From assembly GCA_018136815.1 (NCBI GenBank), contig CM030932.1:2074009-2125233 (forward strand): a DNA stretch of 51,225 nt, written 5' to 3'. Below, piece after piece: positions 18,726-28,563 of this stretch. Positions within the stretch are counted from its first letter, which is position 1. Every line of letters starts with the position of its first letter. A program made the translations under genes and the position numbers. Source of the stretch: Isochrysis galbana (taxonomy: Eukaryota; Haptophyta; Isochrysidales; Isochrysidaceae). The notes under the pieces were generated by a model. It saw only the letters and a program-made list of their open reading frames with translations, had not been told where the DNA came from and did no database searches.

Positions 18726-20229
18726 GTGGTCTGAGGCACCTTTCCCCGTGAACAGCGCCGGGTGCGGGCCGATGGTCTGCCAGTTTATGTTGGAGCACGT
18801 GATGGGCGTGTAAATTCTATCTATCCTCGTGTGAATGGTCCCCGAGAGTCTAGTGAAGCCTCCTCTCGCGTTCCCGTTGACCAGGTTGTACGCGTCTATA
18901 AGCCCCATCTCGTTTGTCACGGTTCTTAGTTTGGGGCCGTGGGCGTTTCCATACCCTTCCTCTCCTTCTGCTTTCCTTGTGTCTGTTTCTTTGTTCTCTA
19001 CGCAGTTAAAGTCGCCCCCCACGAGGGTGTCGTGTTCTCTGCCTAATGGGATCGTCCTTAACGTGTCTATTTGGGTGGATCTTATGCTAGGTATGGCGCT
19101 TAGGTAAATGGATATTAATTCTAGTTCTTTAGAGTCTATTACGCATCTAGCACGCAAGCATCTGCCCTCTATCAGCGTCTCGGACGTGTCCGGTATCAGT
19201 TTCACCCTGGGGGAGGAGTCGCGTATCGCGATGCCTACCCCACTCGCCGGGTCTGTGGCGTTAGCTGGCGTGTGCACCATCTGCCACCCCAAGGCCTTGG
19301 CGGTCATGCATGCTCGGAGGTGCCTGCCGTCGGCGTAGGCGTGCAACTCTTGGAGTAGCATGATGTCTACTCTAGCTTTCCTCGCCTGGGCGAGCACCGA
19401 GCCTAAGGCGCCGTGGCCGGCGCCGTTCATGTTGTAGGAGACGATTGTGATCGGTCCCTCACCTGGATAACCGCAGGTGGAGTCGAACACCTGTGTGACC
19501 GGGGCGGGGGGCGGGGTTAGCCTCGCGTATGTTCTCGTATCCCTAGCGTCCATATGGCCCAATGTTGCCATTGTGTGGTCGCCCCCTTCCGAGGGATATG
19601 TGTGGCTTGTGCTTTGTGGTGGCCCTCTCTCAAGGTGGTGGTTGTTGTGGTAGGCCTCCTGGGCCTGTGCCGCTTGCGTCAATCGCGCGCCTGGGGCGCG
19701 CTCGTCTGCTTGGCCTTCGGCGGCGCTGGAGAGTACCCCTCCTGTGTTGCCTCTCCTTTTGCTCTTGTGCCCCTTGCTGGGGGGCCTAGTCTGCTCTTTG
19801 TCCAGCTCCTTGTTTTGATGCGGCATTCCCCCATGGGGGTTCTGCTGCAGATGGTGCCGGGCCGGCCCCTCGCGCCGGAGCGCGAGGGCGGTACCGCGGC
19901 TGTGTAGGGTCCCGGCCCGGAGGCCTTTCCTTTGGAAGCGTCCCACTGGTGTGGTGTGTCTGGTGTGGCTGTGTGTTGTGTAGGGGGTGTGCTGCATGCT
20001 GGCTGCTGGCGCAACGTGTGCGCGTCCTCTCATACATTCCGCGCCAGTGCTTGCGGTCGGCCTCGACACGGCGCAGCGCAGCCTCACTCGAGAAGCCTCG
20101 CCTTGAGGCGATCCATCTCGATCTGTGCTGCGCTCGATGGGTCGCTCCGCATGGCCTCCCGGGTTGGAGCGGGAGGCCACAGAGGCACAGGCTGCTACCG
20201 TCTTTCGGGTGGTGAGTGAGTACGTACAA
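18726..20229 (-). pseudogene. LINE-like retrotransposon ORF1 tail and ORF2 apurinic-type endonuclease
   Basis: On the minus strand, ITIVSYNMNGAGHGALGSVL starts an APE-type endonuclease domain. It continues with DIMLLQELHA (catalytic Glu), GVGIAIRDS, ELELISIYLSAI, HDTLVGGDFNCVENKETDTR (Asp-Asn pair), GTIHTRIDRIYTP and GASDH at the gap (the SDH motif). All the usual endonuclease signature residues are present. This enzyme nicks target DNA for reverse transcription. The reverse transcriptase would follow but lies in or beyond the gap. Upstream, about 20010-20130, the three frames together spell coiled-coil-like pieces (QIEMDRLKARLLE; AALRRVEADRKHWRGMYER) that may be the end of ORF1, with frame changes. 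The copy is incomplete. Confidence 0.8.
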
Positions 20230-20250
20230 ACTAAGTAACGGGTTTAGTGA

Positions 20251-20939
20251 AAACTATTGTTATAGTTTGACCTATGGAGCGTGCCGCGACCGCTCCCGAG
20301 CCCCAGGCGACCCTCGTCACCGCGCCCCACCTAGGACGCCCCATGCCGCCCGAGGCGGCTCGTCAGAAAGCCCTCTCAGAGCCCATTCAACCCATCCAAA
20401 CCACACCCGCGCAGGCGCGCGGGGTGGCGAGCACTGGCACCGAAAAGGTTGCCACCATGGCTCTGCGTAGCATGCAGGGGGTCTTTGAGACCCCCTCCAA
20501 CAGTGGGAAACCCTCCCACCCCAAGAGCACCTCATGTGGGAGGGCAGCTCTGCTGCCCTCCCCATGGTGGAAACCTCTACCATCAGTGCACCCACCATGG
20601 GAGGGCACTTCACAACCATCAATCTTCCCCTGGAGAGCACCCCATGCCTCTGTTTCCCAACTTGTTGACACACTTGTTTCCTTCACCCCACTCTTGTGGG
20701 CCACAAGTACCTACAGCTCAGTGCCCTGCCTTGGGCACTCTTTCAACACTAGACTCCCTCTCCCACTCCCCCTTCACACCACAACCAACCCAAACATCAC
20801 GAACCCCCTCACCCTCTGTTTCAAGCGAGCCCTGTTCAACCGTCCAGAACAGCAGGGAACGGTGGGGTGTGTCACTCTGCTCTGTGTTGTTCCATGGCGA
20901 GGGACCGCGATGGATATGGCGCCTCGAAGTCCACAATGA
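20251..20939 (+). pseudogene. LINE-like 5' end: hairpin and ORF1 (copy A), inverted relative to ORF2
   Basis: AAACTAT-N4-ATAGTTT at 20251-20268 is followed 5 nt later by ATG 20274 and the start MERAATAP. The same hairpin, spacing and start (MERAP/MERAL) occur at 28564-28587 and, on the minus strand, at 25739-25716, so this marks the family's 5' terminus. The frame stays open for 221 codons to a stop at 20937-20939 and is Pro/Ser/Thr-rich; the last part may be flanking sequence. It faces away from the ORF2 fragment to its left, a head-to-head junction at about 20230-20250. Several small hairpins (ggggtctttgagacccc; ggagggcagctctgctgccc) lie inside. Confidence 0.6.
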
Positions 20940-21053
20940 AGCTCAAAAAAATTGTCTTCTCAAATGCCTGGCCGTAACCAAGAACATTTTTTTGGGGGTA
21001 GCTTTAAAAAAATATATGCTCTACATGTAGCTCCCCACCACTCCGCTCCGCCC

Positions 21054-21704
21054 ATGAGTAAGTGCAGCATCCTCCAAGATACGCGCGGGCGCGTAAGCGC
21101 TCTCGAGACCTCGGTCGGCGGGATCCAGGCACAACTCGCCTCACTCGACACACTCGACCAAACGGTGACGACACTGCAGCAGCAGCTCTCGTCGGCAGCG
21201 GATAGCTCGCAGACGGCAAAGATCCAGCTCGATCTCGCCGCCGAGACACAGCGCGATGACGGTAGGCACTTGGTCGATGTACACGGCGAAGCCTCGCATC
21301 ACGCGTTCGTGTGCGAGGACATGTTTGTTGGCATCAGCTACCTCTGCCCATTGACTGTATTGTCAGGAGGGTACGACAGAGTGAACGAGCTCAATGAAGC
21401 AGGGAACTCTTTGCTCTTCTACATCGGCGACCTCAAGTACGTCTTCGTGGGCATCGAAGTGTTCGAATTTGAGGCCGTCGACGAGATCGTCGCATTCGTA
21501 TCGCCTGTAGGAGCGAACGACTTTCCGTATCCCTACGCCATCGATAAGACCGGTAGGCATTACCTCATGCTCGAAAAGAAGCAGGGGTACATTGACCCGT
21601 ACCACAGCTTTTACGACATCGAAAAGAAGTTCAAGCTGACACACGAGGAGTGCGGTATACATCCGATGCACTCATTGAAGACGATCCTTTCAAGACAAGT
21701 GTGA
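21054..21704 (+). CDS. Coiled-coil protein with a large-DNA-virus-like C-terminal domain
   Basis: The frame of 216 residues begins at ATG 21054 and ends TGA at 21704. Residues about 5-70 form a heptad-rich coiled coil (VSALETSVGGIQAQLASLDT). The rest is a compact alpha/beta domain containing SLLFYIGDLKYVFVGIEVFE, IVAFVSPVGANDFPYPYAID and YLMLEKKQGYIDPYHSFYDI. The combination of an IG..IY/VF.F segment with SPVGxNDxPYPYAI recalls proteins of unknown function from algal giant viruses, but this is from memory of the pattern, not a search. Base composition is balanced and codon use regular, so it is likely a true coding region, host or endogenous viral. There is no intron. A dispersed repeat begins just after the stop. 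Confidence 0.5.
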   Translation: MSKCSILQDTRGRVSALETSVGGIQAQLASLDTLDQTVTTLQQQLSSAADSSQTAKIQLDLAAETQRDDGRHLVDVHGEASHHAFVCEDMFVGISYLCPLTVLSGGYDRVNELNEAGNSLLFYIGDLKYVFVGIEVFEFEAVDEIVAFVSPVGANDFPYPYAIDKTGRHYLMLEKKQGYIDPYHSFYDIEKKFKLTHEECGIHPMHSLKTILSRQV

Positions 21705-21715
21705 GGAGAGGTCCA

Positions 21716-21870
21716 CGTCATGCGTGACGAGGAGGCCGCTGGAATTTTCATCGAGGGCGGGGGCACGCACTAGTAACCATGCATCCCCTTGCTCACAGGA
21801 GCGCCCTCATGGTGAGCTAGGCCCGGTGTCCTAGGACCGAGCTTTTTTGTATTTGATGCTGCTCGGCCAG
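21716..21870 (+). repeat. Dispersed repeat, also at 35326-35430
   Basis: The blocks tgcgtgacgaggaggc and ccgagcttttttgtatttg, with agcttggcccg/agctaggcccg between, occur in the same order at 21720-21857 and 35330-35423. The 35 kb copy is shorter. No function is apparent. Confidence 0.7.
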
Positions 21871-21879
21871 AGTCCCCAC

Positions 21880-21936
21880 GGGAGGGGAAGAAACCCTGAG
21901 GGAAAGGAGACCAAATGAAGGCAAGCCGCCTGACAG
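21880..21936 (-). repeat. Member of the TTGCCTTCATTTGGT repeat family
   Basis: ggagaccaaatgaaggcaagccgcct occurs here. It recurs inverted at about 34815-34845 and 34986-35011, and as two facing copies at 47524-47577. A related form, gaggggtaccaaacgaaggca, is at 35069, 37740 and 37994. Confidence 0.7.
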
Positions 21937-22632
21937 CGTCGGGATGAACGAAAGAGAGAGGGGAAAGAGAGCCGCGATGTGACAAGCTACCCGTCCATGT
22001 ACAAAGTAAAAATTCGTTTACGTTAAAGGTTTGGTGCTCCACTCTTCTGTAACCAACAGTTTTTACATCCGTAGGAAACCAGAGCGATTCCCCCCTTTTA
22101 AGAGAATCATGGATGGTGTCTACGTATAGCGTTCTTGCAGAACTGGAACTCTTTTACCAGAAAGGGCGATCGGCTCCGCAAGAGAGCGTGATCCCATCTC
22201 GATTCAGCGCCCGGCGGGCCCCGACGAGGGTCGGTGGTTGGTGGACCCCCCTTTTTTGCCACTGTGTGATGTCCCAGGACATTTGGGCCCCCAGGGGGGT
22301 GTTCGCGCGCGAAAATGGCGCGGGAGCTGCTTCTACCGTTATACTCGTAATATCGTTGTAAAGTTCCGCTCTTGGCGCCTACTGCAATACTGTAGGGTTT
22401 GGTTACATTAATAACAGGCTCGTTTACAATGGTATTTCAGCGTCTGTCGCAACCTGCAACCTCGGACTCAGAGTGGGACTCACAGAGCTCGGCAGCGGCG
22501 CGCGGAGCGATGGGTGCGGGCGCCCTCCCCCCTCCACCCTCCGCCCTCCACCCTCCTCATTGCCTGCCTACTGAGTGCACGCCGCACGCGCGCTGGCTTG
22601 CCTCACACACCAGTGCCCCTTCCCTTGCTCAG
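21937..22632. other. Intergenic with short dispersed-repeat pieces
   Basis: Around 22229-22262 the block gtggaccccccttttttgcc matches 34234-34258. A C/T-rich tract near 22520-22560 could belong to the 5' end of the downstream gene. No gene is recognised. Confidence 0.35.
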
Positions 22633-22960
22633 GTCCGCGCGTGCGCACTCGCCGCGCCACATCCCACGCCTCCTGCGATGGAGATATCAGCGAGCGTGGT
22701 GGTGAGGAGGAGGAGGACGTGGAGGACAGCCGCAACGAGGAGGAGGACGCGAGCGACAGCGTGGGCGTGGACAGCGACGACTCCGACTTCTCCATCATTC
22801 CCGACCCGAACGAGCGCTTGAAGGTGGGCCTGAAGGTCAAGCACAAGCACATCCTCCACGGCACCGGCGTGATCGTGGCGCTCGGCAAGGGCACGCTCCA
22901 TGGCGCCAAGAAGACGAACGTCGAGTTCCGCCTCGACGGCGGAGGCCCTCCCAAAGACGG
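22633..22960 (+). CDS. Internal exon of an unidentified acidic protein
   Basis: The exon is bounded by a strong acceptor (cccttgctcag) and a strong donor (gacg|gtgagata). It encodes an acidic run (EEEEDVEDSRNEEEDAS, then DSDDSDFSIIPDPNERL) followed by a small basic beta-type domain, VGLKVKHKHILHGTGVIVAL and KKTNVEFRLDGGGPP. That segment resembles the short barrel motif 'G..V.H...G.G.V......V.F' found at the ends of some helicases and chromatin proteins. The acid-then-basic layout suggests a nuclear protein. The first exon, with the start codon, and the following exon are not identified, and the next 600 bp is low complexity. The exon boundaries are well supported; the function is not known. 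Confidence 0.5.
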
Positions 22961-23644
22961 TGAGATACATTATGTATTTGGTCTCTGTCCAAATACGGCA
23001 AAGGGGAAAGACGTAGGTCCCGCCTAGTAAGGGTGGCGAGGGCCCCCTTTCCGGTATCTCAGCTCCGGCCAGCGCACTCCGGGGCCGCGTGGAGCCCCCC
23101 CCCCCCCCCCCCCCGGCCCCCTCTTTCTCTTTCTTTACTCTTGTCTAGAGTAATACAACCCTCTCTCGAGAGTACTCTAGTGTGCCTTACTCTAAGAGTT
23201 AAAGAGGAGGCAGAGGGGGAAGGGGGGGGGGGGGGGGGGGCGGAGGCCGCGTGGAGCCCCCCCCCCCCGCCCCTCCCCCCCCCCCCCCCCCTCTCCCCCG
23301 CCCCCCTCCCTCGCTGCTGCCCCCGCGCCCCTCTGGTGCGCCTCCCGCTCTCTCTCTCTCTCTCACTCTTCCTCCTCAGCCAGCTCTCCCCTCCCCCTTC
23401 CCCTCGGCACGCCGCCACACCAGCCAAGGCACCTCCGCGCCACACGCTGCGAGGGCCGCACGCATCACGATGCCCTGCTCTCCAGAGATTGGATCGAGCC
23501 TAAGGGGCGGGCTGAGTCTGTGCTCAGAGACTGCTGCCCTGGCTAACTTCCCACGTCTCCCAGCGCGCCGACGGCCCTGGTCCTCCGCACACACTCCCGC
23601 TCTGCTCATTAAATTTGCTCGCTCGCTCCACAGGCTGGCTCGTC
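22961..23644. other. Low-complexity region up to the eL31 start
   Basis: C runs at 23094-23114 and 23257-23292 and a G run near 23226-23240 flank a pyrimidine-rich stretch to about 23410. The acceptor tcgctccacag, 12 bases before the eL31 start codon, suggests an intron in the eL31 5' untranslated region. Confidence 0.5.
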
Positions 23645-24213
23645 ATGGCGAAGGGCGCTGGTAAGACCATCAAGCGTAGTGAAGATGTTGTGACGCGGGA
23701 GTACACCATCCACATGCGCAAGCTGCTGCATGGCGTGGGATTCAAGAAGCGCGCGCCGCGGGCGGTGAAGGAGGTCAAGGCATTCGCCAAGAAGATGATG
23801 GGCACTGATGACGTCCGCCTGGACACGAAGCTCAACAAGTTCTTGTGGAGCCAGGGCATCAAGGGCGTGCCTGGACGCGTGCGGGTGCGGCTTGCGCGCA
23901 AGCGCAACGACGACGAGGAGGTACGGCCTCTGCACCCCGCCCATGCCGATGTCCTCCTTTGGTCAAACCGTCTGACGGCCTCACTTCACCCAACGCATTC
24001 ACGAGTCCACCCTGCTCTCCCCTTGGGGATCGAGTCTAAGGGGAGTTCTCTATGCAGTTGGCTACTTTTGGCGCCCTGGATGGCAGCTTGACTGAGGGGT
24101 GTTGTTCACCTCGGCATCTGTAGGCGACAGACAAGCTGTACACGCTTTGCACGCACGTCCCTGTGGAGAGGCACGCGTACAAGGGCCTGCAGACGGTCAA
24201 CGTCGACGAGTAG
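23645..24213 (+). CDS. RPL31: 60S ribosomal protein eL31, two exons
   Basis: Exon 1 (23645-23920, 92 codons) and exon 2 (24124-24213, 29 codons plus stop) join in phase 0 across a 203-bp GT-AG intron, giving 121 residues against about 125 in animals. The sequence shows the eL31 pattern: [19 protein letters not shown], the basic [40 protein letters not shown] and [15 protein letters not shown]. Exon 2 continues [20 protein letters not shown] and ends in an acidic VDE. eL31 sits near the peptide exit tunnel of the large ribosomal subunit. The start codon context (gtcATGGCG) is good, and an acceptor just upstream suggests a leader intron. The copy appears intact. Confidence 0.95.
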
Positions 24214-24539
24214 ATGGACGGCATCATGGGAACTTGTGGGCGACAGAGTGCAAGCCTCAGGCACACCATCCCTCAACGTGATTGAACTGCGCATTTGCTG
24301 CTCTTTGACGGCCCCGTGCGCGTACTAGACGCTGCTAAACTCCGTGAGTTGCTCTCGGTGCGACCTCAACTTTCCCGCGTCGCTTCCTTGGCGTGTGCTG
24401 TGCGCGTGCATCGCGGGACAATTGTGCCTTCCATGGTCTATTTGCGTGTGCACGCGCACCCTAGTGCTCAATCCGCGTTGAGAGAATAGAGCCCATCGCT
24501 GTGGTGTTGCCGTGTCTGTCCCGGCTAATACGTCTTGCA
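24214..24539. other. Downstream of eL31, nothing recognised
   Basis: Presumably the 3' untranslated region and spacer. No repeat or gene is seen before the retrotransposon fragment. Confidence 0.4.
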
Positions 24540-25170
24540 TCGATCAGACATATCGAAAACCGCGCTCAAAGCGACCCGGAAAAACGCCCCGCAAGCGGCT
24601 AAACATGCATATGGCATATGGGAGAAAAGACTAAGACTAGACATCAATCTCTAGGCTATATACACTGCCACTACTGAAACACACGGACAAACACCCACAC
24701 TTTAAGCACATTACACACAGAAGGATTGGCACCAAGAATATGTTTGCGGACAGACAGACGAGTATGTGTAGACTGTGCCACCGTCACTGTCACTGTGAGG
24801 ACTCGTGCCACACCTAGCGTGGTGCCCCGCGACAAGTACAATATTCGAGACCATCGACGCTATCTCTAACTACTCGCCCTGCCCTAAGAGGACGCGCACG
24901 CAAAAAGTCAAGGACAGGCTCTTTGCATATCCCGGCGCGTCTGCCTCCGACAGCTTAAAGACTCTCTACTTAATAGCATGGAAGTACATCATCGGAGACT
25001 TCCACAGAGTAGTGCAGGATTTGAGTCATACGTCATACGAGTTTCACTACATACCAACTTTAGAAGCCACGCTCACAAGGTTCGCCACCCTAGTGCGGGG
25101 CCTCGCGGCGAACGGCGTATCACAATGCACACGGGGGAAAATTGACAATTATATTGAAGGCGGTGGTTAA
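24540..25170 (+). pseudogene. LINE-like ORF2 C-terminal fragment, frame-broken
   Basis: On the plus strand HFKHITHRRIGTKN (about 24700-24745) is followed by CRLCHRHCHCEDSCHT, the counterpart of the CCHC motif in the 5804-6668 copy. After a frame change comes HLAWCPATSTIFETIDAISN, then LKTLYLIAWKYIIGDFHRVV and a stop at 25168-25170. Motif order and spacing match the other copy, but sequence identity is only moderate, so it is a different subfamily. The reverse transcriptase is absent. Confidence 0.7.
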
Positions 25171-25204
25171 AAGCCGCAAAGCCGCCGGCTCCGAGACGCG
25201 CACC

Positions 25205-25340
25205 ACACAATGCGCTTACTTAGGCCCGAATGTGGGCTACACAAGAAAGGCAGCCACGATTCACACGAGAATCGACAGAATATACCACAGCAGCGAGCCA
25301 GGTGGAGGGGGGATAAGGGAAGCGGGCGAGGCTGCATAGG
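25205..25340 (+). pseudogene. LINE-like endonuclease C-terminal fragment
   Basis: GYTRKAATIHTRIDRIY matches the endonuclease end GFTRLSGTIHTRIDRIYTP of the copy at 18726-20229. It sits directly after the end of an ORF2, so pieces of two element copies, or a rearranged copy, are joined head-to-tail. Confidence 0.6.
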
Positions 25341-25494
25341 CGTTTTGCAGGGTCGCGCGCGCGGCGAGAGATTATTAAGAAGTTTTTTTTGGTTCCCAGT
25401 CCTATCCTCCACTGGAAGTCCTTGAGTCTTAAGTTGCACGTGGCACGGCGTGGGAGGAGCGGAGGCAAAGGCCTGGGTTAGGCTCTCTTATCTC
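25341..25494. other. Spacer with a short oligo(T) run
   Basis: aagaagtttttttt near 25376-25390 recalls the oligo(T) ends of the LINE-like family but lacks the CTTCAGATG block. Nothing else is seen. Confidence 0.3.
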
Positions 25495-25739
25495 TTATTG
25501 TCTGTTGTTAAATAGAAGTATGCCTGTTCCCTGCCTCTGTGGCTGTTGTGGGCGAGAGGGAGGAAGGGCCATGTCGACATCTTGGTGCAGGCAGCAGGCA
25601 GGGCGGAGGCATGCGAGCGCTTCGGTTCCGGCGGCTTGGGCCGGCCCCGTTGGGGCGTTGGGGCGTGAGCCTGCGGGGGGCTGATGGGAGAGGGGAGCAG
25701 TCAGCGCGCGCTCCATCGCTGAAACTATGACGATAGTTT
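25495..25739 (-). pseudogene. LINE-like 5' end: hairpin and ORF1 start (copy C)
   Basis: On the minus strand the hairpin AAACTAT-CGTC-ATAGTTT (25739-25722) is followed 5 nt later by ATG 25716 and MERALTAPLSHQPPAG. The downstream DNA aligns with copy B (28587 onward): both contain gccccaacggggccg, aagccgccggarccgaagcg and an Asp/Val/Met-rich stretch before a Pro-rich tail. Loop bases differ from copies A and B while the stem is kept. Only about 73 codons remain before a stop. Confidence 0.65.
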
Positions 25740-26480
25740 TCTGAAAATCGTGGTAAAAATAGTGAGTGACCCGATTATCTCGTGCGCCCTAAAAATCCTA
25801 AATCGCCAAGGGAGATGGGGTCCACATATCGGTATGTTTTGGATGTCGAGCCCAAGTGAACGAAACCTAATGTGGAGGTCGCATCTTTGCCAGCATGAAC
25901 AATGGCCAGAATCAGTCTCCTGACTCCCTCAGGAGATCCAATCCACCATCATAATTTGCACGCAATTCATGTGGTTGAAGCGTAATTCTAGCAGACTAAT
26001 AATGGGTTAGCTACGAGGTTTAGAGCCTCGCATGTCTTGAGGCACGCGCTGACCTTGCTGTGTCATCGTGAGCCAGCGTGAGTAGCAGAGGTGCTGCTGG
26101 TTGCTGTGTGTATGCCGTCGGCCAAGAGTACATTGGGTGCACCTGGTCGTTTGCAGTCGGGACAAAGCGCCATTGCCATGTGCCATTCGTGGTTGGGACT
26201 GAAGGTGAAAACGGGGGCGGCGGTGGTGGTTGATGTGTATGTAGGCTCGGCGCGCGGGCGACGGCATGTGGGTGCCGTAATGGGTGTTTTCGCACTCGCA
26301 GCAGCAGACCGGCGACAACGAGCACCACCCACCATGGTGCAGCAGGTGCGCGTAGCAGCCTGGCGACGAGTAAGATGATGGGTCGGAAGAGGCTCTCTGC
26401 AGCAGCAACGAGCCTCGCCTCAAGCATCATCGAGAGCCGCTCGACGAAGAGGCGCCACGAGATGTGTAACGTCGAGTCGA
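25740..26480. other. Intergenic with uncertain coding potential
   Basis: A minus-strand frame from about 26589 to 26020 is GC3-rich and includes hydrophobic pieces (ESLFRPIILLVARLL; WWVVLVVAGLLL), but it has no ATG near its 5' end; its first in-frame Met is well inside. It might be an exon of a membrane protein or a shadow of the plus-strand exon at 26526. I cannot decide. Confidence 0.25.
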
Positions 26481-26525
26481 ATGTGTGCGAGAGAGCGTGA
26501 AGAAGAGCAGAGAGCAGAGAGTGCC

Positions 26526-26632
26526 ATGGCGCCGGGGTCGGGCCCTCCTCACCCGGCGCCCAGCAGTGGGCAGCGTACGACGACGCCAATGGTGCCGTAT
26601 GCAGAAAAGGTTTTTACACCCGCGAGCGTGCA
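26526..26632 (+). CDS. Candidate first exon with strong start and donor
   Basis: gccATGG at 26526 opens a 36-codon frame, beginning MAPGSGPPHPAPSSGQRTTT and ending PYAEKVFTPASVQ at a textbook donor CAG|gtgaga. The following sequence is a long hexanucleotide repeat, so no second exon could be found. Either a real gene with a repeat-filled intron starts here or the match is chance. The competing minus-strand frame overlaps it. Confidence 0.3.
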
Positions 26633-26681
26633 GGTGAGAGAAGCCTCGATCAGCAGAGGGAAAGAGGGAGGAGGGAGAAGG

Positions 26682-26816
26682 GGAGAGGGAGAGGGAGAGG
26701 GAGAGGGAGAGGGAGAGGGAGAGGGAGAGGGAGAGGGAGAGGGAGAGGGAGAGGGAGAGGGAGAGGGAGAGGGAGAGGGAGAGGGAGAGGGAGAGGGAGA
26801 GGGAGAGGGAGAGGGG
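26682..26816. repeat. (GAGAGG)n microsatellite, about 22 units
   Basis: A nearly perfect hexanucleotide tandem covers about 135 bp. If the exon at 26526 is real, it lies inside its first intron. On the minus strand it is a C/T tract. Confidence 0.95.
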
Positions 26817-26969
26817 CAGAGGGCGCGGCGCGAGGCGGTCGTTGTTGGCGGATGTCTTTACGAGTACATAGTGACAAATGACAGGACTACTTCCAATATT
26901 CAATATTCGATATTCGGGTTTTGAGACCTGCCACAAGGGTTCCCATAGGCGCCTTGAGCCTCTCCCTCC

Positions 26970-27600
26970 TCATCTCCCTCCTGTCGCCAGCCGCCCCTCT
27001 CCGCCCGTTTGCTAACGCAAACGGGGCCCATTTCTCATTGCATGCACTCCATCGGGGTGGGTGGGTTGCAAACCCCCCCTTTCCCTCTCTCCATCTCCAT
27101 TCTCTCCTAGCTCCTAGCGCTCTCCCTGCGGTCTGCGGTGCGTCGCCATGCGGCGCGCCATGGCCTGCTCTCAGAGGTCCTTTGGGAGCTCCCAGAGGGC
27201 AGAGGGCCAGCAAGGGCAGCTCAGGGATCAGTGGAGGCTGGGGCTCAGCTCCTGGCCCCCTCTACCTCTCCCACTAGCTCGCCTCGCTGGCCGCTGGCCA
27301 TGGGAGCCGCCCAGAGCCAGAGCGGCCCAGAGCCCAGAGGCCCCTGTATGTTTGGATGCCTGGCGACCAAGGATGGGGGGGAGTCAGCTTGAGGGCAGGC
27401 CCAGCATGGGCGTGGGAGTGCGAGTCGTGGCCCACGCCCACTAGGGGTCTGGGCCAGAATGATAATTGCCCAGCCTCAGCCTCTGCCAGAGGCCAGAGGG
27501 AGAGGGCAGGGGCTGGGGTTGATTGTTGATTGTACGGGCCCACCCCGGGGGGGGGTCCGCGATGGAGTGAGGGGGGCGCGAGGCCCCCATGACGGATCGG
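26970..27600 (+). repeat. R1 dispersed repeat, uninterrupted copy
   Basis: Shared blocks in order: cctgtcgccagcc; cgcccgttt-loop-aaacggg hairpin; ctgctctcagrggtcc; gcagtggaggctggggctcag/cccctggccccctc; a gtgcgagtc block; gcccactrggggtctggg; and ggggggcgc near the end. The same order is seen at 49335-50350. Partial copies are at 34062-34200 and, inverted, at 39770-40235, and related pieces at 41290-41560. No protein is encoded that I recognise. Confidence 0.8.
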
Positions 27601-27943
27601 AGCTCAAGGAGGGATCGAATGGAAGCGAATGGGACGGAAGGGGTATGGCGGGAGGCGCGGCAAAGTGTGGAATGGCGGGTGAGACGGGCTCATCGCATCT
27701 CTGAGCTCTGAGGCGGGAAGCGGGAAGTGGGATGACGGGCAGAGTAGGCGAGGGCGTGCGTGACGACATCTTGGACATGTCGAGGGCGAGTAAGCGAGTG
27801 ATCGACTGGGTGGTGAGGGGTGTTGTAAGTAAGGTTGCTTGTTACGAGCAGTGCGAGAGCGGGGGCGGGGGTGAGAACGAGGAACGAGAACGAGAGCACG
27901 AGGGACGAACGAGGGTGACAGGGACCGACGGACCGACTACGAT
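27601..27943. other. Intergenic, nothing recognised
   Basis: G-rich mixed sequence between the R1 copy and the 3' end of the LINE-like fragment. Confidence 0.4.
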
Positions 27944-27949
27944 CCCCAC

Positions 27950-28560
27950 AAAAAAAACATCTGAAGATTCTGGGCTACACACCTATGACTAGTCGCGGGA
28001 CTTCCCTTTTCTAACTACACCGCCCTTATCCTTATCTTCCCTCCCCCCACCTCTTCCGCTGCCCCCCTTCATTCCTTTTTCATCGATTTCCGGGGTCCGG
28101 TCTTTGATGTATCTGATAGGTTTGGCCTCTGAGTTCGTGAGGGACTTCTCGTACCTTCGGAAGTTCTCGCCGAATTTCAGTTTTTCAAGGACCAGATGGT
28201 AGAACTCCCAATTGACACTGTCGAAGGCTTTTTCCCAGTCGAGCGCAAGGAGGAGTCCCGGCTGCCCCGTCTCGTCTAGGTATGCGTTCGTCATTTGTAG
28301 CAGATGGGTGGCTTCGCCTATTAAGCGTCTGGCTGGGGACGAAGCACCTAGTTGGTCTTTCGAGATTATGTATTATGTTCCCGATTACTAATCCGATTAC
28401 CTTATTAAATCTATTTGTAAGCACTTTGGCTAGGATTTTGTAGTCGCTTTGTAGTAGTATGATAGGTCTATAGTTCCTAGGGTCCCGTGTGTCCCCTTTT
28501 TTTGTATAGCAGTGTTATGTCTCCTTCTTCCCTCATAGATACGTTAAGGTGGCCCTGCTC
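27950..28560 (-). pseudogene. LINE-like reverse transcriptase fragment with 3' end
   Basis: The 3' end is oligo(T) after CTTCAGATG, followed (in the sense-strand 5' direction) by the same roughly 130-bp 3' untranslated sequence as the copies at 5476 and 40546. The coding part spells GDITLLYKK near 28510 and VLTNRFNKVIGLVIGNIIHN. After a frame change comes GLLLALDWEKAFDSVNWEFY, the first reverse transcriptase motif with its conserved Asp, then LVLEKLKFGENF. The catalytic YxDD block and everything after it are deleted; the coding part jumps straight to the 3' untranslated region. Confidence 0.75.
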
Positions 28561-28563
28561 TCA

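Noticed and set aside
26020-26589. Minus-strand frame with two hydrophobic stretches, possible membrane protein
   Set aside because: No ATG near its 5' end and a competing plus-strand exon with better start and donor; left unannotated as a gene.
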